This document shows, piece after piece, positions 12,585 through 22,712 of a DNA stretch of 64,000 nt. How positions within the stretch are numbered: position 1 is the first letter of the stretch; every line of letters starts with the position of its first letter. Source of the DNA: Thamnaconus septentrionalis (lineage: Eukaryota; Chordata; Actinopteri; Tetraodontiformes; Monacanthidae); NCBI GenBank assembly GCA_009823395.1, contig CM020508.1:6922515-6986514 (forward strand), given 5' to 3'. The notes under the pieces are model-generated. The model was not told the DNA's origin. It made no database searches and saw nothing but the letters and a program-made list of their open reading frames with translations. The position numbers and the translations under genes are program-made.

Positions 12585-12650
12585 TCTCCTCCTCCTCCTC
12601 CTCCTCCTCCTCATCATCATCCTCCTCCACCTCCTCCTCCTCCTCTTCTC
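12585..12650. repeat. (CTC)n / (ATC)n trinucleotide tract
   Basis: CTC units interrupted by three ATC units and one CAC. Frames through it are poly-Leu, poly-Ser or poly-Glu artefacts. Confidence 0.95.
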
Positions 12651-13920
12651 CTTCTGCTTCTCCCCGGCCTCCGTCTGTGCAACTAGCATTACCTTCCCAG
12701 CTGTGAAAACACATTTTTAGAAAACTCAGATTCATGCTGGTCGCTGATAGCCACTGATACGACTGTTTTCATGTTTTGCTGCTTTGAAAAGGAATTCACA
12801 GGCTGGAATAAAAACACAGCGGACTGTGTGGATGGGCCCAAGTGCAAACTTCTTCTGCCTCTTCTCCTATTTCTCTTAAAGTTCACCAGAATATTTTCAT
12901 AACTATCAGATCAGATCAGAATGAACTCTAAATGAAAGATTTGACTCAGTAGAAGTTTCCTCATGTTTTTCTCTTTAAAACGGAACAGCTAGTAGTGTGT
13001 AATTCTAAAAAATAAGCGTATCATTAAATTTCCTTATCTTGCAAATAGCACTTTGTCATTCTGATAGCATCACACGTTGAGTAACCACCTGCATATGTGT
13101 CTCATTAGATCTGCAATTTCCTGTTTAGTTCAAAGTAAGTGAGTGCTGAGATTAGGAGACAGGCTAGAATGAATTTCAGGTTTGTTGGGGAAAGTGTGTG
13201 CGACTGTTTCTGTGAAATGTTTTGCATATTATTGCTCAAATCGAATCTCGTCCAAGAGCTTCCTAGCAGTCGTTTGTAGCTCCAACTAAGGGGAAAAAAC
13301 AAAATAATTCCTGGTTACACTCCGAAATTAATTATTATTTTTTTTTTTATGAATGCAGTTTTTATTGTCATTGATAAGATATTATCTTATCTAAATTCCA
13401 TAAAATAAGGATAACACAGCATAAGGGTTCTTCAGCATGAGACGGAGGAGTTAGTGAAGCCTTATTTTCCTGTTTGTGATGCTGCAGCCAATCAGTTTCT
13501 ATTTGCTCTCTAGTTTATGAGTCACTGTTTCTATTGATTTGGCAGCTCCCTGTTTTTCAACACCGCTCTGGAAGTGTTCCTCTTGTGCACGCGTTGAGGG
13601 ACTTCTCCCAGGTTCCACTACTCTCTCAGTGAGCCCACATCCACGGCAGGGCGACGCATCACTGGAATCGGTATTATTAACATGATCTGAGGGCTCCCAG
13701 AGCGAAGGAAGCTTCTGGACAAACCACCAAACCGACGTTTTGATCTTTCCCAGCCTGTTTTTCCACTGTCCACCTCTTTGGATTTTATTGTCCCCATTTC
13801 CCATGATCCTTACCGAACATGTAATTTGTGATTGATGCATTTTTCACGGCTGTTATTACGCCCCCTCGCTCCCACATCTTCCACTTGCTCGTTGCCAAAC
13901 CAGCCTGACCCCCCTAACCC
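12651..13920. other. Unique sequence, nothing recognised
   Basis: Ordinary sequence except for the GATA palindrome at 13,372-13,392. A minus-strand frame of 113 codons at 13,499-13,840 matches no family I know. Confidence 0.4.
13372..13392. promoter_or_regulatory. Palindromic paired GATA motif
   Basis: GATAAGAT, a 3-nt spacer ATT, then ATCTTATC: a perfect inverted repeat with two opposed WGATAR sites (TGATAAG on plus, AGATAAG on minus). Palindromic GATA pairs are known high-affinity GATA-factor sites. Function here is inferred from motif alone. Confidence 0.4.
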
Positions 13921-13926
13921 TTCCCT

Positions 13927-13954
13927 CCCCCCCCCCCCCCCAAAAAAAAAAAAA
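13927..13954. repeat. Poly-C then poly-A
   Basis: 15 C followed by 13 A. Homopolymers of this kind are prone to sequencing length error. Confidence 0.95.
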
Positions 13955-14336
13955 TCCTGCTCAGTCCCTGTTAAAGTGACGGTCCGGCCGATAAAAAAAG
14001 AAAGAAAGAAAGATAGAAAAAAAAAGACCCTGTTTCAGCGAGCGAGTTCCTCTCTGCGATTCCCATTACTGCCCTGGACTCCAGGAGCTCACATTGCCCA
14101 CACAAAACTTGTTCAGGTCCTTCTCATCTTCTCCCAACTCCTTCTTTTTCACATCCCTCCTTCTTCTTCTTTGCACACACAAACTCCAAGCGGCGCGTCG
14201 ATCAAAACAATACCAATAAAGCTCGTGACAGGGACACAAGGGGGACATACTGGAGTCTAGACTGAAGTTGTGCAAACGTTGTAACAGACATGCGTGACTG
14301 TTTTTACTGGTCAGAGCAATTTGAAGTGAGTTTGGC
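13955..14336. other. Short interval, nothing recognised
   Basis: Contains a short A-rich AAAG run near 13,998-14,025. The 142-codon plus frame beginning at 13,832 and crossing this interval is driven by the poly-C/poly-A tract. Confidence 0.45.
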
Positions 14337-14372
14337 GGGGTAGGGTGGGGGGTGGGGGGTGGCGGGGGGAGG
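14337..14372 (+). other. G-quadruplex candidate
   Basis: Six runs of three or more G (GGGG, GGG, GGGGGG, GGGGGG, GGGGGG) separated by 1-4 nt, which satisfies the G3+N1-7 rule with short loops. Confidence 0.8.
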
Positions 14373-14974
14373 TCAAAAGAGAAGCAGCTTTTATCTGCCA
14401 GTTATTTCTTTGGTAACAGAGGCATCTTTGCTTCTTTTCTCATTATGGCTTGAATCAGCTGGTAATATTTCACTTTCTTGTCTATCCTTAAAGCAATTTA
14501 GAGCAAACATTCCTTTGTATTTTGCTCATTTAAAAAGACACCAAATGGACTTCACAAACTGGTTTTGAGTTATGTTTCACGTTAATCCCTTTAACGATGG
14601 AATTCTACCCTCAAAAGGAAGAGAAGCGCCCATTCAGTGAAGTGCTGCTCCTGATCTAGAGAACCAAGATCGCAGCTCGAGAGGAGATCACACATTGGGC
14701 TACGACTACTGTTGCATGACAACTTCACCTTCAGGTCAACATTAAGGCTCGTTGTTCCTTCTGGAATTGCGTTTTTTGTAAATTGACACGACGGGCCCAG
14801 TTTTAACAGGTGGGCCAGAAAAAGAAAAATGAGGGCAAAGAGCAATTCTATTACATTACATCATTTAAATAGTGTAATTTGTATGCCTAAATTCAACAAA
14901 ACACAATATAACAGGTCACGCTGGCCTCTGAGCATCTATGTTTCAGAACAAAACTCTTTGCTGCCTGTATAATA
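14373..14974. other. Unique sequence, nothing recognised
   Basis: Ordinary AT-rich sequence. No gene, repeat family or regulatory cluster recognised. Confidence 0.4.
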
Positions 14975-15133
14975 TTTTTATGACTTTTTATCGCATTTTA
15001 TTATCCTGTTTTATTTATTGTATTTGTTGTTGTATTTGTTTAAGGTATTTTCTTTTCTTAATTTTTTGCACACGGGAGCTGCAATGAAAAATTTCATTGG
15101 CATGTTCAATGTCAATAAAGAAATCTTGATCTT
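14975..15133 (+). mobile_element. LINE 3'-end-like fragment
   Basis: An AT-rich lead ends in GGGAGCTGCAATGAAAAATT, TCATTGGCATGTTC and AATGTCAATAAAGAAATC. The 'CAATGACAATAAA..TCTTGAT' type of ending is typical, from general knowledge, of fish LINE (L2/L1-like) 3' ends. No coding part remains, consistent with 5' truncation. Confidence 0.5.
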
Positions 15134-15359
15134 TACTTGCATAGGAACATATAAGTAAAACCCTGACGCAGGTGTGAGGAGAAACAAAAACAAGGGGGCT
15201 CTGAGGAAAGAGTGGCCTAGCTTCCAGGAAGACTCTGATTGGAATGAAAGAGAGATGGATTAAAAAGTAAATACAATTCTGGTATCAAAACAATATGAAA
15301 ACAAGAGTTCTGCCAAGATAGGATAGATGACTGTGAAAATGATTTCCCCAACATCAGAC
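15134..15359. other. Unique spacer, nothing recognised
   Basis: Ordinary sequence between the LINE tail and the TAAT-rich segment. Confidence 0.4.
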
Positions 15360-15515
15360 AGCGAAAGCCACAAAAATCTGATTAACTTCCTGGTGTCCTG
15401 GCCGACATAGCTAATTATAGCTGCATGTTCAGTAATTGTTAATGCGGGGTGCTGCCAAACTGTCAGGCCAGGTTAATTTTTAGGGGTTAATTATTCATAC
15501 GAGTAAAGATTAACT
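15360..15515. promoter_or_regulatory. CNE-like, TAAT-rich segment
   Basis: Dense homeodomain-type cores: TAATTA in CTAATTATAG (15411-15420), AGTAATTGTTAATG (from 15,431) and TTAATTATTCAT (15487-15498). ACTGTCAGG near 15,460 contains the reverse of a MEIS/TGIF core. Low repetitiveness and motif density suggest an enhancer-like element. Conservation is unverified. Confidence 0.35.
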
Positions 15516-18509
15516 AAAAAAAAAACACACCAAGCTGTAATACAACATTGTTGTCCGTCCACCTGCTGTTTCAGGTCAGACAAAGTCTCACTATTGAGCG
15601 CCAAGGTTTCTACGAACAGAATGACGCAACGCTTCTCAAGGTGAAAGGAAATTGGTTTCAGCACTTTTAGCTCTCATTATGTTATTTTCACAAGTTTGTT
15701 TTCATCGCTTTAATCAAATAGAACCGCTAAATTGTGTACAGATTGGTACTGATTTTGTGTCTCTCCGGTACTCACAACTGAGCTCCAAGTTGAGTTTCAG
15801 TCCAATTGGGAAAGCCAGCAGTCTGCCAGAGCAAGATAACAGCTGCAGCATCATTTATGGTCTGCTGCAGAGGGCTGACGTACGAGAACAGCAAAGCGCA
15901 GATCTGATGTTCTTACAGAGGTCAACGTGACACTCAAATCTTACATCCAATACAGAAGCAGTGCCTTGTTTACTTATTTAAATAGTGAATATATTTACAG
16001 CTCTTGGGAGATTCTGCAGGTCCACATGATGACGGAGACGCTTGCGGCTTCGTATCTTCTTGTCTTCTTGCCAAACTCAGGTGGTCCAGCTGTTCATACT
16101 TAGCCTTCAGTCTGACTGCCTAGGTTTAGAGTAACTCATCTCTGCACAATCACAAAATCAATTGTGAATCGCATGATGAAATTACAAACATTTCAATTCT
16201 CTTTTTTTCGATTGGCTGTGACAAGGACTGAACTCTACTGTCAGTTGTAATAAGTGTGAAAATATGCTAAAGTAACTTCATGTGTTTGTTTTTTCCCCAA
16301 AAGCTGGGATAAAATGACAGAACTTTTTGAACAGTTGAAAATATGTCTGTATTTTTTCAGATTGGCAACTAAATACAAACTATTTTTTGTCAATATTGAT
16401 CAAACCCGATTTTAAAAAGTATTAAATGTCTGTTTTGAAGATTAACTTTAAGCATTGTTGTGCACGTTTTCAATTAAATGGTTTCACTTTGAGCTTTGTG
16501 CCCTTTAGCTTCATCTATGTTACTTCATCACAAGACAAATCAAATCAAAAGAAAAGAAAAAGCCCACACGAAATCCTCCAAGTTGACTTCTGCTGTTCAT
16601 ACACTGTTGCGTTCAACGTTCCCGAAGTGTTTCGGTTATGGCTACTAACCTTGGATTGAAGAGGCAACACTGCCTCCATGTGTCAAAAATTGTGATTGCA
16701 ACAAGTAAAGGTACAGCGAAGTCGTTGGTACGCCACGTTACAAATAAAATATGAATTGTAATCGTGCAGATGTCGGCTTCTTAATGATTTCAATTTCCGG
16801 TAAAGACACATTCCGACAGACAAAGGATGAGCAAAGACACTTGACTCTGCAATGCTTAACTGTTAAGCCAAAGACTTTGAAGACCTGGCACCACAAGGGG
16901 GCAAAAACTATGCTAGTGTTGCAAAACCATGCGAAGTGCTGTCTGCTGTGCGCATGTCAGAGGGGAAATAGGTTGCATGAATGGAGGCTGACATTAAAAA
17001 AGCAAAACAAGCTAAAGTGAGTATGTCCTTACAAAAGACAAACCTCCCTCACCTCTCCTGTCTCCCAGCCACGAGGTCACTTCTCTCCAGTGTTTTTCAC
17101 CACCCAGGAGACTGCAAATAATTATTACAAATTGTGATTGAGAAACTGAGTAATACTTAGTATTGAATCTGCTGTTAAGGTTATTTGGAATTTATTTGGT
17201 GTTGGTTGTGAGCCTGTGTGTTGTGTGAAGCACTGACGCCTTTTCTGTTTTTTGGCGACCGGCGCTGATGACGGTCGACTGATGAACAATGGTGACTATG
17301 TGGAGGTCACAGAATAACCAACCAACCATTGAAGCAACAAATCCCAAAATTTACATACCGATGGCATCTCTATGGCCTTCTGAGTGAAGCTTGTCTTTCT
17401 CCTGCTGCAGCAAGCTGACCGGACAGACAGACAAAGGAAGCTCACACCTGTCTGCTGGTGCTCTTAATCAGGGCGGCCTCTCCCTCACTCTCTCTCCCGT
17501 GTCCACCATTCACATTATCCTTTTGGGATTAGTATCATTATTTTTTGATGCTTTTGTTTTCACATTCCCTTTAAATAAATTAAGATTGAAGTTAATGATA
17601 TATATTTTTGATGAATGAGAGGAAACAGAATTTAGGCATTTTCTTTCAGCTTAACATTTTCTCTTTCCTGCTTTTTAAAGCCCCCACACCAAAAAAGTAT
17701 ATTGTTTGACTTTTTCCTCCGATTTTCGGAAAAGTTGAGATTTTTTGTGCTATCATCATTTTATGTTAAACATGAATTTTTTGCATGAATTTTGTGGCAC
17801 ATATACATATATACTGAAGACAAGGGACCAATCCCAACCCCAACCTTAACGCCAACCCCAGCTCAACCCTTACGGGAATTTTGTACTGCTCCCACAGCCA
17901 TTTTATCCTGATGCCAGGCCTTGATGAAAGGCTTGATAAGTGTTTTCATAAGTACTAAAATGGCATTGAAACCGGCTGCTGTACTCACATAAGCATAGAC
18001 ATGGACAGTTAAGTATTAGCAGCGAGGCTTTTAGTGTTTAATGGCACTATTGCTTTTCTTCCCACTTGTAATAAAAGCATGAAGCGGAAAGATGATGAAT
18101 GCAGGAATGCAGTAATTTTACTCCTTGTATTGTGAAATTAAAACAAGGAGCACCAACTCCGGATCCTACTTCATTATGTAATGGATGTGGAGCGGCATAT
18201 TTATTGGCATTTTAAAGATTTATGCATTTCGTAAATGAGTTCAAGTGCTTTCAAGGTCCTCAAAAATAGTTGGTGTGAGTTAGTAACACGGTTCAAAGAG
18301 GACGTTTCACATTGCACATGATCTTATAAAGTACTTAACAACTGTCTCGTACAGGTGGGTCAGCGTGTCACTTGACAGAACTATAGGAGAGTCTATGAAG
18401 AACTTCTGGCTTTAACGGTGTGGACAACAGGCAACAGTTAATAAGTATGAGGAACAGAAGTGAAACATACATGGTTCATTGAAGTATTTCATTGATTCAT
18501 CCTTAATGG
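15516..18509. other. Unique AT-rich sequence, nothing recognised
   Basis: No gene or named repeat. A weak CTCF-like word, CCACAAGGGGGCAA, lies at 16891-16904. A degenerate C-rich telomere-like stretch lies at about 17,831-17,872. The 89-codon plus frame at 16,751-17,020 has normal composition but no recognisable domain. Confidence 0.4.
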
Positions 18510-18590
18510 CAGAGACCAAGATTGGAACCCTGACCTCCAACACCAGAGTTCAGCAGTCAAAGCTACTGAGCCAACCTGCTGATCTGCCAG
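18510..18590 (-). mobile_element. tRNA-like SINE head or tRNA pseudogene
   Basis: Read on the minus strand, TGGCTCAGTAGC (18562-18573) matches a pol III A box (TRGYnnAnnnG) and GGTTCCAATCT (18519-18529) matches a B box (GGTTCRANNCC) with two changes. The spacing of about 32 nt is tRNA-like, and the whole segment is tRNA-sized. The B box is decayed and no clean acceptor stem forms, so a functional tRNA is unlikely. A tRNA-derived SINE remnant is my inference. Confidence 0.45.
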
Positions 18591-18652
18591 AGGACTGTGG
18601 AGGTGACACAGTGGAACACAACAAGTGTTTCATGTCCAATGGATATGTCCTT

Positions 18653-18758
<106 letters not shown>

Positions 18759-19197
18759 ATACATATCCAGGCTTTTCAAAACCTAATTCAAACAAATTTG
18801 AAAAGGGTGGGAGGGCTAGCTAGCTTGCTAGCTCCTCTTATTTGTTTGCTGCTTCCTGTTGATCCAGTTGAAGGAAATTCCAAATGTTGGAAGTTGAAAT
18901 GTTTTTATTTATTTTTTTCGGACATAATGAGATTTTGCTCTCTACCACTTCATCTCATGCTACACTATGATAGGGCGGTTGGGAGTTTGGGGCTGATTAA
19001 AGTATTATTTTTTTTTTTTCATATAATTTTTCAGATTCATTTATAAATACATTTATTGCAAAACTTCTTTATTTCAGTAAATATATTATTTCACATTCTT
19101 ATTTAATTGCTCCATGCTTCTTGTGCCACACAGCAATAAGACAGAGCTACTGCCGTGCACGCTGAGACGCCCGTCGAAAGAAGAAGCTACTCTTAAT

Positions 19198-19212
19198 CCA
19201 GTAGGTGGCAGC
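19198..19212 (+). promoter_or_regulatory. CTCF-like motif
   Basis: CCAGTAGGTGGCAGC fits the CTCF core CCASYAGRKGGCRS at every defined position. A similar site (13 of 14) lies at 51,341 in the same orientation. Binding cannot be inferred from the motif alone. Confidence 0.5.
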
Positions 19213-19804
19213 ATCTTGCAGCGGAGTGGGTTTGTTACTTAGGGAAACTGATACGCCTCATTTACAGGATTTATAGGCAGTTTCATTTCGTCAGTGAGAA
19301 GAATAGGCCCATCAAAATCAAGCGAGACAGTATCGGCAAATGAAAATTGTGAGTCAATCGGCAAATTAACAGTTTGGATCATTTACAAAAAAATAACTAA
19401 CAACCAAGTAAATCTGAACACCAGACACATTTGAAACTCTTAAATTACCCTGCAGCAAATTGAAGACTTGAATCCCCTGAATCCCAAAAAAACAACACAG
19501 TCAGATGCATGTGCAGTCTGGAAGTCTCAGTCTGGACATTAATGACATGTAAAAGTCGCTGCAGCAGAGGCTTGAACCTGTAAGACCTCTGACCCTCTTT
19601 ATTTGGTCAACCTCCGCTCCTCCCCCACAAAGCGCACTGCTCAACTTCCTGTGCAACGCACTTGTTTTTCCATTGTGGTCGACCGAAACCTGTTGACTTG
19701 CAAAAAGTCAGCTGAGAGGGGCCCTGCAGGAGCAGAGACGTTTGTTGAAGATAGCGACGGCCTGCACAAGAGGCGGTCGGTTTCGCTGCAGTGCAGAGCA
19801 GAGC

Positions 19805-19834
19805 AGGACAGGACAGGACAGGACAGGACAGGAC
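19805..19834. repeat. (AGGAC)6 pentanucleotide repeat
   Basis: Six perfect units, preceded by GCAGAGCAG, from which it may have expanded. Confidence 0.97.
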
Positions 19835-20512
19835 TCACGTAAAGCGCCGTTTCTCACTCTGCAAAGTCATTCATGAAACCATGAGTCACGAGGCGACAGG
19901 GGGCGCTAAAAGCAAGTCTATTTCAAGGGAATCTTGGGGTCTGGTTGCACATACATGTAGAGGATCAGCGGCTGCAGACTTGCACTTCACTCTCTTGACT
20001 TTCTGTTGCTGATTGTTTTGCTTTGTTTTAGTTTTTCCTTTATCTGCTGTGGCTCTGCAAGAGATGCAACACAGGAGTGGGCGAACACGACCGCAGCGGC
20101 GCCTCAGTCTACTTCGCTGACGGAAAAAAAAAATTGACCAGACATGCACCCAGATTGTCCTAATCTGCAGAAATGGAAATGCGATTTGTCCTTTTCAAAT
20201 CAGTCTCCCTGGCACAGAGGTCACGCACACCTGGGAAGATAACAATGAACAAGCCCGTGCTCCTTTAAGAGCCGAGATCACATTGCTATTCTGGGTTTGT
20301 CCACAAGCCGACTGTGGAGGTGGATAGATGGTGGTTCTGAGGGTGGCGTGCATTTGTGTGTGTGTGTATGTGTGTGGGGAGAGGAGAGAAGGTGTGGGTG
20401 GGGCACTGTGTAGGAGTCTCCTAATATGAGCCTCCAGGGACGGCTGGCTGTGGATTAGAAAACACAGAGAGAGACTGCAGCGAGAAGAAGATGCTCTTCG
20501 GGCGCATCCAGC

Positions 20513-20550
20513 GCGTGTGTGTGTGTGTGTGTATGTGTGCGTACGTGTGT
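20513..20550. repeat. (GT)n microsatellite, imperfect
   Basis: GT units with ATGT and GCGTAC interruptions, about 200 bp upstream of a CA tract on the same strand. Confidence 0.9.
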
Positions 20551-20751
20551 TTACAGCATGTCTGAGGAGGCAGAGATTGATCCCAGCTCTCCCTCTTCCT
20601 GCAGGCCTGAATCCTCGCGGCTAAGCTGCCCATTAACGAGCCAATAATTTGTGTCATTACGCCGAGGCTGCAGCTGGTGCCGCCGAGCCACATGTCGCTT
20701 CTCACATGTCAGGCCCGAAGACCGAAGGGAGAGCCTGACGGTGCAGCACCA

Positions 20752-20752
<1 letters not shown>
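20551..20752. other. Unique spacer, nothing recognised
   Basis: About 200 bp of GC-balanced unique sequence between a GT and a CA tract. Frames crossing into the flanking repeats are artefacts. Confidence 0.4.

Positions 20753-20790
<38 letters not shown>
20753..20790. repeat. (CA)19 microsatellite
   Basis: Uninterrupted CA array. Confidence 0.97.
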
Positions 20791-20792
<2 letters not shown>

Positions 20793-21094
20793 CGGCCATC
20801 ATTCAGCCCTGCCTGCATCCTTCACCGCGCCTGTGTTGTCTGCATGTCATAATAAAAATTAGACGATTTTATAAATAGTTTCTTGCACGGCTTATTTATG
20901 CCGCCGCCCCTTTCCCACCCCCAACCCCCCACCTCCTGCACCGCCGCCCACCGCAGCAGCAGGGGCTCGATATAAAATCAATGTATTAAGTGTTCTTGAG
21001 GATGCAGAGTGACGCTCTGCCTATTCCCGCTCTTTGCCTTCGGCTGTGATTACTGCTAATTTGAATGATTGAAATGCTGCCGTACCGGAGCCGT
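20791..21094. promoter_or_regulatory. CNE-like segment
   Basis: Contains AATAAAAATTAGACGATTTT, TATAAATAGTTTC, a C-rich GC patch (20,900-20,960), then ATAAAATCAATGTATTAAG and TACTGCTAATTTGAATGATT. The alternation of AT-rich homeodomain-like motifs with complex sequence is enhancer-like. This is speculative without conservation data. Confidence 0.25.
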
Positions 21095-21116
21095 AGTGAA
21101 GTGAAGTGAAGTGAAG
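21095..21116. repeat. (AGTGA)4 repeat
   Basis: Short perfect pentanucleotide array in the run GTAGTGAAGTGAAGTGAAG. Confidence 0.85.
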
Positions 21117-21315
21117 GGCTCACGCAGATGAAGGGGGAGGAGGCGAGAAAGGCTTGGCTCTACTCCAGGTGGAGGAGGTGAGTCACACTCGCTGCACAGA
21201 TAGACAGTCTAGCAGTGTGTGTGACACGCGTGCGTGTTGTGGAAATTTGTTGTTTCAGAGAATGAAAAAGTGCTGTGAGCAACAAAAAGAGAAGAAAAAG
21301 AGGGAATTCCACTGT
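21117..21315. other. Unique spacer, nothing recognised
   Basis: About 200 bp between repeats. A frame through it continues into the CA tract and is not gene-like. Confidence 0.4.

Positions 21316-21343
<28 letters not shown>
21316..21343. repeat. (AC)14 microsatellite
   Basis: Uninterrupted AC array. Confidence 0.97.
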
Positions 21344-21346
<3 letters not shown>

Positions 21347-21599
21347 GACACTGTTTTCTTTCATCTATTACAGCGTTTGTACGTATGACTGCGGCTAATC
21401 TGCGTCTTCCGCAGAGCAACAGTGACTTTGAACCCTCCACCTCTCTTTTGTTTCTTCTTATCACAAGACTGTGGCTGCGTGATTCACGTGGCTCTGAATT
21501 AAATACATTGATGACTAAGAGAGGCTGCAACAGACCAACGTTTATCCACCGTCTTTATTTATTCATGTGCCTGCGTGTTGCTTCTACCAGGCTGAAAAA
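21344..21599. other. Unique spacer, nothing recognised
   Basis: About 250 bp of ordinary sequence leading into the tetranucleotide array. Confidence 0.4.
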
Positions 21600-21602
21600 T
21601 CC

Positions 21603-21659
<57 letters not shown>

Positions 21660-21705
21660 ACTATCTATCTATCTATCTATCTATATCCATCCATCCATCC
21701 ATCCG

Positions 21706-21749
<44 letters not shown>

Positions 21750-21750
21750 A

Positions 21751-21782
<32 letters not shown>

Positions 21783-21803
21783 ATCCATCCATCCATCCAT
21801 CCG

Positions 21804-21853
<50 letters not shown>

Positions 21854-21866
21854 CATCCATCATCCG

Positions 21867-21916
<50 letters not shown>
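21600..21916. repeat. ATCT/CCAT tetranucleotide higher-order array
   Basis: About 317 bp. Blocks of CTAT units alternate with CCAT units in a repeating pattern: (CTAT)n, CTAA, (CTAT)n, ATAT, (CCAT)4, CCGT. The first two copies are almost identical. The third is shortened to CCATCCATCATCCGT. The 145-codon frame (Ile-Tyr-Leu-Ser) is an artefact. Confidence 0.97.
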
Positions 21917-22661
21917 AGCTGGACAGTTTTCACTGCATTTCTCCTTTAAAGAAAGTGATAAACGGGAGTTATTTTTCACACCAGTGAAACATTTGGAGAA
22001 GTGACATGTGGCAATACGATCCATCCATCCATCCATCCATCCATCTACACCATCGATGGGGTGCAAATAAAAAAGTTGTTGTCATGGAAACCTGCCCCTC
22101 CTCTCCCCAACCCCCTTTTCAGCACACTTAAACTTACAGCCGCACACGTTTGCGAGGTGCAATATCCGGCTCCTGTTCCATTTCATCTCCCGAGGCACGG
22201 ATGTACTGTGGCGAGGCAGATGAGGAATCAGAGAAATAATAGTAATGATAATGCAGAAATCCCCTGAAACCCAGCGCACTTTGGTTCATTTATACCTGGC
22301 ACGTCCATCACTTTTGGCATTTCAGTAGGACTGCTTGGCTGGCTATAAAAAGCAGGGAAATGGAAAAGCGGTTTCTGATGGTGAATGTGCAGTAGATGAA
22401 AGCAGTGGGTGGCTGGCACAGCGTATGAAAGGACATTGTCAACTTTAAACCCACATTTTCTGGGTACATTTGCTCTGATTGTTAACACATTTCAACTGTG
22501 CCATACCATTATGACTATGGCATTCTCTGTTACAGGTGTGCAACTCCTCATCACCGCTCATTTAAAAAGCTGAGACTAATATCATAAATGCCCCCATGAA
22601 CTCTGACAGCAACAGTTTCTCTGCTCAGGCCACAAAGTGAAGTTTTCCAGATGAGCAGAAT
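21917..22661. other. Unique sequence with a CCAT tract
   Basis: A (CCAT)n tract spans 22019-22045, followed by an RFX-like motif at 22,078-22,091. No gene was recognised. A frame of about 88 codons at 22,001-22,267 shows nothing known. Confidence 0.4.
22078..22091 (+). promoter_or_regulatory. RFX X-box-like motif
   Basis: GTTGTCATGGAAAC matches the symmetrical RFX consensus GTTGCCATGGCAAC at 12 of 14 positions. Confidence 0.4.
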
Positions 22662-22712
22662 CTCCTCTTCTTCCTCCTCCTCCTCCTCCTCCCCCTCCTC
22701 CTGTTGTTGTTG
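22662..22712. repeat. (CTC)n then (GTT)n tract
   Basis: Imperfect CTC trinucleotides, then CCCCCTCCTCC, ending in GTTGTTGTTGT. Confidence 0.95.

Noticed and set aside
17831..17872. Telomere-like CCCAACC/AACCTTAAC words
   Set aside because: Units are irregular and not TTAGGG/CCCTAA. A degenerate C-rich stretch is the simpler reading.
21600..22050. CRISPR-like or satellite array
   Set aside because: There are no unique spacers. It is a tetranucleotide microsatellite with block duplications.
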